A stretch of DNA of 64,000 bases, from NCBI GenBank assembly GCA_022606425.2, contig JAHDVF020000236.1:496001-560000 (forward strand), read 5' to 3'. Under the pieces are notes generated by a model. It saw only the letters and a list, made by a program, of their open reading frames with translations, did no database searches and had not been told where the DNA came from. Origin of the DNA: Lepidostoma basale. Lineage: Eukaryota; Arthropoda; Insecta; Trichoptera; Lepidostomatidae. Of this stretch, positions 55,259-64,000 are shown piece after piece; positions within the stretch are counted from its first letter, which is position 1, and every line of letters begins with the position of its first letter. A program made the translations under genes and the position numbers.

Positions 55259-57155
55259 TGTGATGGTATTGAACCATCGTAGAGAGAGATGCGTGAATTC
55301 AGACGTAATACTAAAATAAATTCAAATGACTAGGAAATATAACACCTAACCATGTGGGGGTAGGTCTAGGCGGGGAGCAGGGGAGACGCGGGGAGGGGAG
55401 AGAGGGGAGAGAGGGGGGTTGAGCCGAGAGGGATGCAGGGGAGAGGTAGTTCGGGGCAGTTGACTTTTGACCTGACGGGAAGCGGTCGCTTTGGTATTAA
55501 ATTCAGTGGGTGTTTGTTGTTCTGATTATCAAGAACTTCATTTTATTTTGTATACAAGTATAGTGGTACGAGGGGTGCGGCATTTGCAGATTTAAAAATA
55601 CTATAGAATCAGTTTTCCTGAGCTGTTACGACGAAAAGCTAAGTCTAGAATTAAGAATTTATATTTCAGGAAATTGGAACGTATGCGTTCGGCTTACTCC
55701 ATGATTATACTATGCTTACGTTTATGTATTACATACATGTACCTAGATATATATATGTATATGATATATTGATACCTTTCCTATACTGCACGTAATATAG
55801 TTCACTAACACTCGGGCCAACGCATCGCGCCCGAAACAGGTATTCACTAACTCATCGAATACTGAAATCTTAGTTATGGACATGTAGCGTTCTAACAAAA
55901 TTTGCCATCTTCTATATAAATAAACATATAAACTTCGACCCATGCAAATTATGCTACATAAATATGGTTGACTGCTGATGAATGAAGACAGTTAGAGAAG
56001 TTGGGAAGCTCACTTCAAGAGCCCGCGCCAAATACAGACTCCTATAGATAAGTAGGTGGAAGACCCTACTATCGCGTCTGCGGGAATTCTGTCGTGGGTG
56101 GGCTAACTTCGAAAACCCCCGATAGGGTGATGGCCAGGTTCATGGGTTTGAATCCCCAGGTCCACTGATTAAGGGTTGGGAGGTAGATCGTCTGGTCCCC
56201 AGACGATTCTGCTGTGGAGCAGTGGAGAAAAATCACCAGATTGACGAAAGATCTGGGTCAACGCGATACTAACACTATCATATCCCAGTTCCCACAAATC
56301 CTTATACTCGTATACTTAATATATTATATTTTGACATTGCATTGTTATATAATTTGTACCTTTCAGGAAACTGTTCTTCATTGCATTATTATTTCGTTAC
56401 GTTCGGATTTAAACAACTGTACGAATTTTATTTCAGGTTCGCTCTTATTTCATATTATTTGTAAACATTCATTTCAGGGCTACCACATTTTCTAGAAATA
56501 ATATTTTGAATTTATATTTTGTAAACTTAGAGATATTTTAGGTTGTTTGGTTTACCTGTCCCTAGGAAATATTGAGTGATATATAATTTGATTACACGTG
56601 GGTTTGTCAGGATTGCTTAAAATATTCGGAAGGGTTAGGAATGATTAGCTTTAGAATGAAATTATCAGTATTCGCCAAATAAAAGGGCTTGGATTACATC
56701 GGTCATAACGAAGGGTCATACGGTATTATTTCTAGACGATCACGAAGGCCAACTCGCGTAAGGTAAAACACCTGTAAGCTCCGTACAGGTGGATGAAGAG
56801 GGAATGACTGGAGGAAGCTCCATCATTCGCGGAGGAAGGTTAGGAGGGATTCTGCTTAGGTTCCTCGCGGATAGGGCATCTCACCACATTTGGTGCCGTG
56901 ACCAGGATGGATTAATTCCCCACGGACTAGGACGATCCACCACATTTGGGGTCGTGACCAGGAGGCTTCATCACATTCGGTGCCGTGACCAGGATGGGGT
57001 CATCACAGTGATGATGACCAGGAAGGATGAAGGCTGGGTTACGATTGGTGCCCAGCTCGATTCACCACATTTGGTCCCGTGACCAGGAGAGGACTGGAGA
57101 AGGAGATGAATCCTTCCACGCTAGGTGGTCCTCGTGGACAGGACGTTCCATCACA
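55259..57155 (+). repeat. Right LTR
   Basis: Nearly identical to the left LTR until about 56875. The tandem array at the end is differently arranged: modules at 56889, 56945, 56976, about 57002 and 57070, and the final 'ccatcaca' borders the TSD. TATA-like and AATAAA sites as in the left LTR. Confidence 0.9.
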
Positions 57156-57434
57156 ACCTGGATACGTTATAATGGATTGTTTTGAATTTACTAGACATAA
57201 TATAACTGGTTTCTTGAAAAAAACTTAAACCGAAAAAATAATATTTTGTTTGATTTATTACTGTAGTGTCATTTCGAAGATTATTAAAGGCATAATTACA
57301 TCATCTGAGACAGATAAATTAAATAACTTGTAAGAAAATAGCTTTTATGGCTTGATGGGAAGAGCTATGATTGCCACACCAAAGATCCCGAGTTGAATTC
57401 TCGGCGAAAAAACACGCTGTCGTTGGTCTGATTT

Positions 57435-57673
57435 CATTTATTATTTCCATGTGTCCAAACCATCTTAATGTTCCTTTTATTATTATGTTCATAACACTTT
57501 CATTCGCACAGAATTCCCTTCTCTCATTTTCATTCAAGACTCTATCTTACACCGAATTTCTACATATTCGAATTAGATATCTTATTTCTATTGCATTTAT
57601 TCTACTTTCACTCTTCTTATGCCAGATCCACGCTTCGATTCCATAATACATAAGGGTCGGTACAAGAACACTA
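57435..57673 (-). pseudogene. RTE-A internal fragment
   Basis: Encodes 'GTLRWFGHMEIINE', 'NENERREFCANESVMN' and, upstream, 'YGIEAWIWHKKSESR'. No 3' end, no TSD. Confidence 0.75.
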
Positions 57674-57853
57674 TATTATATATGGATTTTAATTTATTTT
57701 AGGAATAGTTGATAACGTTTATTAATGTTCAAGTAAGAAGTTGTTGTTTCAGTAGGTAAAACAGTTTTTTTTTAAACCATTTTTATATTAAACAAACAGT
57801 CATATTAAACTCAAGAACGAGAGAATTTATTAGACGTTCAATACTAATTTAGT

Positions 57854-58536
57854 TAACTAACTAACTAACTAACCATCACGCCGTCTCCCCGAAGGGGTAG
57901 GCAGAAAGAATGGACTGCCACACTTTTCTTTCCTGACATATTTCTCTCGCTTCCTCAACATTCATACATCGTGTCATGCACGCGCGTCGATTTCTCTCAC
58001 TCCTCACATGGCCGACATTCAATATTTGATTTATTTGATCGTGCCACGTTTTCCTCGGTCTTCCTCTATTTCTGGTTCCATTTACATCATTAACATATAA
58101 TTTTTTACCATTCTTTCTTCATTCATTCTTTCCATATGTCCAAACCATCTTAATGATCCTTTCATTATTTTGTTCATGACACCATCATTCGCACCGCATT
58201 CACTTCTTATATTTTCATTCGACACTCTATCATACACAGAGTATCCACACATTCGTCTAAGAGATCTCATTTCTACTGCATTTATTCTACTTTCATCCTT
58301 CTTTGCCAGTTCCATGCTTCGCTTCCATACATAAGGGTCGGTAGAAGAACACCATTGTGCACTGCCATTCTAGCTTTTTTGGATAGGTTTTTGTTTGCGA
58401 TGACAACTTTAAGTGCACCATTCACTTTGTTGCCTGCCCAAACCCTTCTTTCAATATCCCTCTCCACTCGCCCATCTCTTGTAAACATACTACCTAAATA
58501 CACGAACTCAACTACTTGCTCCAAATTTTCACCAAC
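57854..58536 (-). mobile_element. RTE-A copy, 0.68 kb
   Basis: An 8-bp TSD 'atttagtt' flanks a (taac)n tail and the last roughly 215 codons (from ENLEQVVEFVYLGSMFTRDG). One base is lost in the 'WQKK' run near 58303, splitting the frame into 58524-58282 and 58315-58082, and one more near 58103. Otherwise close to the consensus, so young. Confidence 0.92.
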
Positions 58537-58639
58537 CTATTTAGTTTGTATAAAAATAATAAAAAATAACTAAACAAAAACTATTAATTAGAAAGAATAT
58601 TATGTTTGCCAGAATCACGCTAATATTATATTGTTTAAC

Positions 58640-58900
58640 AATAACATTCGAAATATCTCATTGTTCGGCCGAAACACTATGATACGTCAACATTAGTAAC
58701 TGTTAATATTTATAACACTATTATGATATCACAATTGTTATTATAATTTTTTTTTAATTTTGCACCAGCTGTTTTGCCAACCGATGTTGGCATCATCAGG
58801 TGTTGCAACGGTTGGCGAAACAACTGTTACGACACTCAAAGTGAATGATAAAAATTGTGATATCATAACAGTGTTATGAATAGTCCATTGTTTTGTCCGA
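58640..58900. mobile_element. Family A palindrome, first of two
   Basis: Arms with 'tatgatatcacaattgtt', 'ccaaccgatgttggcatc' and complement. The minus motif has CTGATGA and a perfect stem, but AAAAC and no GUC. Outer sequence 'ttgttcggccgaaacact' marks the element end. Confidence 0.6.
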
Positions 58901-59170
58901 AACAGTATTAGAATTCAACATTATTACTGTTAACATTTAAAACACTGTTATAATACCACAATTTCTTTTTATTCACCGAGAGTGTCGCGACAGCCGTTTC
59001 GCCAACCAATGTTGGCATCATCAGGTTTTTATTGTAACACCCGATGATGTTGGTTGGCGGTTGAACATCGGTTGGCGAAACAGCTGTCGTGACACTCTCA
59101 GTGAATAAAAAGGAATTGTGAAATTATAAATAAATTTTAACAGTATTAGTGTTATGAATTTTTACAGTGA
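58900..59170. mobile_element. Family A palindrome, second of two
   Basis: Adjacent to the first in the same arrangement ('agtccattgttttgtcc', 'gtgtcgcgacagccgttt'). The minus motif at 58989-59024 is intact in core: CTGATGA, GCCAAC/GUUGGC stem, GAAAC, GGCU, GUC. Helix I flanks do not pair. Confidence 0.65.
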
Positions 59171-59697
59171 AATTTTAACGCGATATTGATGACAAGATAA
59201 TACAATGTTATTTGTATTTTGTATCGTAATACATTTATATTTTTTTTATGTTTTGTTATACTACATTATCTATTTAACCACAAAATTGTTTTTGTTATTT
59301 GATACCTTATAAAGGAGGTGTATTGTCCTAATTAGCTGAACAGAGAACGAAATTAGCTTTTAGTGAAACCAAGCAAATAATATATGGACGTTACCCTATT
59401 ATGACCAAAATCAAAAACCACGTGTGTAGCTATAAGCAAGCTCGCTTCTTGTAAGCAACCTAAGCTATTCAAGGTTTAATTAGTGATTCTCGTGAAACTT
59501 AGGCATCCATTAAGGGAAAAGCACTAGACACAGATTGGCACGCGAACGCTGTTGTAGGGGGTCTCTATATTTTGATCTTGATTATCATCGATACTATGCG
59601 CCCCCGATAATACGCTCGCGCTAAACATTGTTACAGCGATAACATTATATTAACAGAATATGCATGCAATAACATGCAGATAATTACAATTATAATT
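59171..59697. other. Unassigned sequence
   Basis: AT-rich, with a less biased part at 59420-59620 that matches nothing in the window. Confidence 0.4.
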
Positions 59698-59698
59698 A

Positions 59699-59985
59699 AT
59701 GGAGCGCATGGGTGAAGAAAGAATGGTTAAAAAGGTGTACGTTAACGATGTAATTGGAGTTAGGAGTCGAGGTAGATCGAGGAAAACATGGCATGACCAA
59801 ATTAATCAAATATTAAAGGTTGGTCATATCAGAAGCCGGAAGAATCGACGTGCGTGTATGACTCGATGTATGAATGTGGAGGAAGCTAGAGAGGTGTGCC
59901 AGGATAGAGTAGTGTGGCGGTCCATTCTCTCTGCCTACCCCTACGGGGAAACGTCGTGATGGTTTTGTTTGTTTGTTGTATTATC
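59699..59985 (+). mobile_element. RTE-A copy with (GTTT)n tail
   Basis: 86-codon open frame from MERMGEERMVKKVYVNDVIG to the stop (SAYPYGETS). The tail is 'gtttgtttgtt' instead of (gtta)n, pointing to a sister subfamily. 5'-truncated at GHMERM. Confidence 0.88.
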
Positions 59986-60044
59986 TGCACGTTTTTGCAC
60001 AAATATTCTGTTAATATAATTATTATGAAATGTAATTAATTTGT

Positions 60045-60115
60045 TTTTTGAATGTATACAAATACTTGTAGACAAATACTGGATTTTATCCGTTGCGGGT
60101 TAATCATTTTTAAGG
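60045..60115. repeat. Single arm of the 20618 hairpin repeat
   Basis: 'caaatactggattttatcc' and 'gttgcgggttaatcattttt' match one arm of 20618-20745. Confidence 0.7.
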
Positions 60116-60124
60116 ATTAATTGT

Positions 60125-60405
60125 AATTAAATATAATCTTAATAGATGGCGCTAGTGTAGATTGACCTAAAAAATGTGAAATGTTTTAACATAGTAGCAT
60201 ATATACAATATACACATATTTCAAAAATTTGTCAGACGTGGTGGTCGTAAGAAGGACGCAATGGGGAATGTTGTTAAACATAAGGCGATCGCTTAACCTA
60301 ACCAATGACAGGTCACGAGTCCTGTAAGCGTCTCGACTACCATATTTTGTTTTCAAAAGACAATTTACATCTTCGTCTCTATTGAGATACAATTAATCCT
60401 TAAAA
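60125..60405 (-). repeat. Interspersed repeat G, full copy
   Basis: Runs from 'cttaatagatggcgctagtg' to 'cgtctctattgagatac'. 'aaggattaattgta' occurs at the left flank and inverted at the right end, supporting terminal inverted repeats. Confidence 0.7.
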
Positions 60406-60407
60406 AT

Positions 60408-60625
60408 AATTAAGCCACTGCTGCTATCAGCGGAAACAACTTCTGTATAAATATTATATTTAATTGTAATTATAATTCAACAATATTTTTTTAACTCTGT
60501 AATAAAAATATATATTGTTCACAATACAAAGTAATGGTGTATATAGTAGGCAATTATAATAATTATTAAGCCACTGTTATTATCTGCGGAAACAATACCT
60601 GTATAGATATTATATTTTTGCATAT
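60408..60625 (+). repeat. Imperfect direct duplication, about 155-bp period
   Basis: 'attaagccactg' ... 'cggaaacaa' ... 'ctgtata.atattatatt' occurs at 60408-60460 and 60563-60617. A partial third trace lies near 60770 ('gatattatatttttgcag'). Confidence 0.6.
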
Positions 60626-60984
60626 TATGTTATATATAGACAGCTGAAATAAAGACAAAAGTGGAAGTAGTTAAAAAACATCGTTTTATTTAATTATTAT
60701 TTAAAATGAACTTCCATCAAGAGATTTCAGTAAAATCATTTGATTATCTTATATTTTTGCATTTAGATATTATATTTTTGCAGAAAGACATGATTGAATT
60801 AAATAATTGAGGTGGTGCAAATAGAAAAAAAAAATGATTCAGATGTAAAACATTCTACAATATAACAGAGATCTCTGTGGGAAGTCGAGTACCTTTTCAT
60901 AATATGGACCTTTCTTAAATATACGAAAAAATTCAATAAACAAAATTATGAAAAAACATTGCAATGGTTTGGACGCACAATATT

Positions 60985-61135
60985 CATTTTAGATAAACTT
61001 AAGGCGTCAACACTGTGGAATTCCATAATGACCATTTTTTTATGAATTAAAACACTATTTTTCCACTTTTGAGTTTCTTTTTCTCGATATGTTTCGAAGG
61101 CGTACACCTTCATCATCGGGAGAACGATATTTTAT
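60985..61135 (-). mobile_element. Family E repeat, single arm
   Basis: 'cttaaggcgtcaacactgtgg' onward matches the left arm at 45770. The minus motif again has CCGAUGA and GAAAC (AUAUC in place of AUGUC). Confidence 0.6.
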
Positions 61136-61600
61136 ATTGTAAAATTGTTTTGCAAAAGTTCAATTAATTTTGAACAGAGCTTGAAAGGTGACCGTCATGT
61201 TAAAGCTATTTTTATAAAATTTGTGAGTATTCCTTTTTTGAAGTCTATATAAAGCGGTTAATTAAATTTCGTACCTTGCGTCAGAGCACCATAAAGAATA
61301 AAATAATTGAGTTTTTGTAAAAAAATGTTTTTTTTACTTTTATATAAGCGCTCCCCAGTTTTAATTCCAATCTACGATTTTAAATAGATCCATGAACGAA
61401 TCAGATTATTATTTTAATTATCACAAATAAAATAATATTTTATTACTTTGCAAGCTAACTTTCATATTTTAAAGTTTTTTTTTATCACTCTTATAAAGTA
61501 AAATTTAACCAAAGATTCAAATTAATACAAAGTACTAATTCTACTAATGTACTTCAAGGTGTGCCCAGGTTTATAAGAATGAAGATAGTTAATTTATCAA
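61136..61600. other. AT-rich sequence
   Basis: Nothing recognised. Confidence 0.4.
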
Positions 61601-61609
61601 AAATTAAAA

Positions 61610-61960
61610 TATAATTATAACCTTAACAGAGACAAAAATGTAAATTATTTGGAAACAGAATATGGTGGTCGAGGCGTTTACAGGACTAATGACCTGTCAT
61701 TGGTTGGGTTAAGCGATCGCTTTATGTAATACAACATTCCCCATTTCGCACTTCTACGAACACCACGTCTGACAATTATTTGAAAGTTGTATATTTGCTA
61801 CCATGTTGAGAAACATTTAAAATATTTTAGTTCAATATACACTAGCGCCGTCTATTGAGACGAGAGATAAGCATTAAGCAGAAAAATCTTTATTAATGTA
61901 ATGTGAAAGGCTATCAACCCAATTATCACATATTACAAGATAACGCTGTATACATTAAAC
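61610..61960 (+). repeat. Interspersed repeat G, uninterrupted reference copy
   Basis: Longest intact copy: 'acagagacaaaaatgtaaat', 'gacctgtcattggttgggtt', 'cactagcgccgtctattgag', 'gcattaagcagaaaaatc', 'atgtgaaaggctatcaacc'. It gives the empty-site sequence for the mariner and 2-kb insertions. Confidence 0.75.
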
Positions 61961-62239
61961 AAACCAAATGTTTAATGAAATATATTTTATTATTTAATTT
62001 GTCAAGATCATTTATTTATGTTCTTGGACGTAGGAATATTTTCGCTGGTTTCAATCTAAGGCATGGTTTTACAATAAAGGGTCATTTCGCTGGATTTTGG
62101 GATGACACCTGGGCCTTTAATGCGGCAGTTTCTTGTTGCTCTCCACATTTGTTAAGATCAGTGAACCCAATTGCTCTGTATCAAACTTTTTAAGCTATTG
62201 ATTCTCATGGCATCCGAGTGGTAGCTGATTGATAGCCAT

Positions 62240-62345
62240 TTTATTGTCACGTGAATTCTACACTACACCAAAGACAGTGTAAAAATCACACTGCCATCGC
62301 CGGGAATCGAACCAGAGACCTTGCCATTCTGCCACGAACGTAGTA
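62240..62345 (-). mobile_element. tRNA-derived SINE
   Basis: The minus strand starts 'cgttcgtggcagaatggcaa' (box-A-like) and has box B 'ggttcgattcccggcg', then 'atggcagtgtgatttttac' and 'gtagaattcacgtgacaa'. Same family as 17940-18055. Confidence 0.75.
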
Positions 62346-62567
62346 ATTTGAATATACCAAATATACGAGTATATAATCAATTGGCAATTTTTTTTGTCGA
62401 AATGTGGAGAAACTCCAGAAATAGACAATAAAACGAAAGATTTAAATAAAAATTACCATTACCGTAAGTGTAGGGTGAGTTTACCTGTGACACGTGACGG
62501 ATCGTTTTTTGACGTCCGAGTAAATTAATTCTTTTTTGTATTATTTGTTCGCGAAACATCGTTTGCA

Positions 62568-63542
62568 ATGGATTCGCCAACGTACATGAGCCTTCTGCAA
62601 CAAGTTCTCGATCTACATGTTAAGTTTGATAAAATATCAGCATTTGTCGAATCACTGAAGAAGTGTAATTGCCACCATGGCAGTGTTTCTACCGCCGCCG
62701 ACACAAGTACATACGCATGTACTGCGGGACTTGCGCCGGCTCTGCCGGTGTCGCCCCCCCCGGCCCCTCTGACGCCGCGGCCGAGTGAGGCCGATACTTC
62801 CCGAGTGGGCCATTCGGCACCCGCACCGGCTCTGTGCAACACAGGACCAACAGAGCCGGCAAATGTTACAAGTGATACTAGCGCCGCGTCACATGCTGAT
62901 GTAGCGGCTGGCGCACACGATGTGGGTGCGCGTACTTTGCCTCGCCCGGCTACACGGGCCTCGACACGTGCCGCTGCGCGTGTGGCATCATCCAATTCGC
63001 TCGCAGTACCCTCCACTTCCTACGCTGCTCAGGCATCACGGGTGGTTGTAGGGAGTGTCACCAAGGGAAAACGTCCTGTATCTGGTGTATCGGCTGCCAA
63101 GAAATCGAAGGACCCGACAACCGACGCATCAGGAGCTGCAGCAGTCAGTACCCGTCCTCAGAATGATGGAGGGAATGGGAATATTGTCTCGCAGCCCAGT
63201 GTTCCGGGAGGGTGGAGTGTTGTTTCGGGAAGGCGTCGGCTCGCTGTCCGTGGTTTCCGCAAGGAGCAAACACCCACAACGTCCCAGAAAAACTTCCACT
63301 TTTATCCCTTCCATCCGGAAACCTCGGCGGAGGAGATGAAGACCTACTTAAATTCTCTGTGTAAGGCTTCGTATACGGTCCATAGAATGAAGCCCAGAGA
63401 TGGTTCCTATGCGTCGTTCAAAATTGGCGTTCCTACGTCGGCCGTGTCGGAGGTCTTAAAGCCGAAACACTGGCCGCGACAGTCTTTTATTAAGGAGTGG
63501 CGGTCAAGTGTGGCGGCTCCTCGACTTCCGATGCTCAGCTGA
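62568..63542 (+). CDS. Non-LTR retrotransposon ORF1 (RNA-binding/chaperone type)
   Basis: 324 codons, no break; ATG at 62568 follows an AT-rich leader. Residues 1-35 form an amphipathic, possibly coiled-coil start (LLQQVLDLHVKFDKISAFVE). About 40-235 is low-complexity Ala/Pro/Ser/Thr with basic patches. The C-terminal part from about 245 is a compact domain: NFHFYPFHPETSAEEMKTYL, YASFKIGVP, PKHWPRQSFIKEW. This resembles the RRM-like C-terminal domain of ORF1 proteins in CR1/Jockey-type elements ('Y.S.KI.VP', 'WP....I..W'). No CCHC zinc knuckle is seen. GC content and codon use differ sharply from the surroundings, as expected for a young mobile element. ORF1 proteins coat the element RNA in the retrotransposition particle. 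Confidence 0.8.
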   Translation: MDSPTYMSLLQQVLDLHVKFDKISAFVESLKKCNCHHGSVSTAADTSTYACTAGLAPALPVSPPPAPLTPRPSEADTSRVGHSAPAPALCNTGPTEPANVTSDTSAASHADVAAGAHDVGARTLPRPATRASTRAAARVASSNSLAVPSTSYAAQASRVVVGSVTKGKRPVSGVSAAKKSKDPTTDASGAAAVSTRPQNDGGNGNIVSQPSVPGGWSVVSGRRRLAVRGFRKEQTPTTSQKNFHFYPFHPETSAEEMKTYLNSLCKASYTVHRMKPRDGSYASFKIGVPTSAVSEVLKPKHWPRQSFIKEWRSSVAAPRLPMLS

Positions 63543-64000
63543 CGTGATAATTTTGGTATTCTGTATCAGAATGTTCGAGGATTGAAGACAAAATGCTCGA
63601 CGTTTTACACCAGTGTTTTGGCGAGTGACGCAAATATAATTGCACTCTCCGAAACATGGCTTAATCCGAGTGTCTTCTCCTCTGAGCTTTTTGATACGGA
63701 TTCATTCCTTGTTTTTAGGAGAGACAGAGACAACGGCAGTGGCCATAGGCAGGGTGGCGGTTGTCTTCTGGCTATCAGGAAAGAGGACGCGCTTATGGCC
63801 GAGCGCGTCCTCGGCCTTGAATCCGAAAATGAGGACTTATGGGTAAAACTGACTTACAACTCAAATGTCAATATTTTTTTATGCGTGGTATACATTCCAC
63901 CGGGATCTTCTTGGGATGTCTACAAACGCTTTTTTGATTCAATGCATATGAACCACGGTCTGATAGGAGATCGGAATGTCATTGTGATGGGGGACTTCAA
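63543..64000 (+). CDS. Non-LTR retrotransposon ORF2, endonuclease start (cut by window edge)
   Basis: In the same frame as ORF1, directly after its TGA (63540-63542), an open frame runs to the window end: ILYQNVRGLKTK, IIALSETWLNPSV, RRDRDNGSGHRQGGGCLLAI, LWVKL, VYIPPGSSWDVYKRFFDSM, VIVMGDF. These are the N-terminal motifs of the apurinic-type endonuclease of non-LTR elements: QNVRGL, the catalytic Glu in 'LSETWL', 'GGG.L.A', and the Asp of 'MGDF'. There is no ATG before this domain; the first in-frame Met lies inside it. The downstream reverse transcriptase lies beyond the window. The domain start and the 'GGGCLLAI' style suit CR1/Jockey-group elements. Confidence 0.82.

Larger units (their letters stand above)
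49103..57155 (+). mobile_element. LARD-like LTR retrotransposon, non-coding
   Basis: 8053 bp. Two LTRs of 1883 and 1897 bp, each starting TGTGATGG; the right one ends in the exact complement CCATCACA, the left in ATCACA. A TSD 'acct' is at 49099-49102 and 57156-57159 (5 bp if read as 'aacct'). It has a primer-binding-site-like sequence after the left LTR and a polypurine tract before the right LTR. The 4.27-kb interior has no gag, protease, polymerase or integrase frame, the definition of a large retrotransposon derivative (LARD). About ten differences were counted by eye between the LTRs over their first roughly 1.6 kb, so the insertion is recent. Confidence 0.9.

Noticed and set aside
49103..57155. 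Segmental duplication of about 1.9 kb as the explanation for the repeated blocks
   Set aside because: TG...CA ends, complementary TGTGATGG/CCATCACA termini, purine tract and target duplication show an LTR element.
57156..62200. N-terminal membrane exons of the adenylyl cyclase to the right of 48421
   Set aside because: I looked for splice-flanked hydrophobic exons on the minus strand and found none that I could support; they are likely beyond the window.

Overview
The window is animal nuclear DNA, almost certainly insect, and AT-rich. It has three spliced minus-strand exons of a membrane adenylyl cyclase, and nearly everything else is transposable-element (TE) sequence. The order is not settled by the sequence. 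Lepidoptera is a weak guess from the TE mix, in particular a retrotransposon tail ending YVQQWTDEG-stop; Coleoptera or another order is possible.

Host gene. Exons at 48300-48421, 29536-29628 and 4573-4719 (transcribed right to left) join in one frame. They encode the start of the first catalytic domain (C1) of a transmembrane adenylyl cyclase, including both metal-binding Asp positions. The two introns are about 18.7 and 24.8 kb. The N-terminal membrane exons should lie to the right (beyond 48421), and the rest of C1, the second membrane block and C2 to the left (before position 1).

Dominant repeat. An RTE-like non-LTR retrotransposon (called RTE-A here) has one long copy at 1506-4165 with an 868-codon open frame (endonuclease remnant plus intact reverse transcriptase). 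More than twenty 5'-truncated copies or fragments are spread along the window, most ending in a (GTTA)n tail and several flanked by target-site duplications (TSDs). A SINE-like repeat (10.5-11.3, 27.5-27.8 and 52.5 kb) shares the RTE-A 3' end. Other retroelement remnants are at least three further RTE-like families, CR1/L2-like tails, two Jockey-like tails with (AAATA)n ends, and tRNA-headed SINEs. An intact ORF1 with the start of ORF2 of another non-LTR element runs off the right edge (62568-64000).

DNA transposons. These are a mariner relic (19122-20413), a pogo/Tigger-like relic (36096-37754), a roughly 2-kb element with a 6-bp TSD of unclear superfamily (14408-16393), two opposed copies of a 1.13-kb element with 4-bp TSDs, and a 256-bp hAT-type MITE. 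Several are nested in older repeats with readable duplications.

LTR element. 49103-57155 is an 8.05-kb element with two nearly identical LTRs of about 1.89 kb and no recognisable gag-pol, that is, a LARD-like non-autonomous retrotransposon. The 3' part of each LTR is a tandem array in which the LTR terminus plus a primer-binding-site-like module is repeated about five times.

Most interesting signal. Five or more otherwise different short inverted-repeat families carry a hammerhead-ribozyme-like motif (CUGANGA, hairpin, GAAAC, 0-4 nt, GUC). In four families the flanks just outside the core can pair as helix I. This matches the ribozymes known from Penelope-like elements and suggests several non-autonomous Penelope-type lineages. 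No CRISPR, operon or bacterial feature is present.
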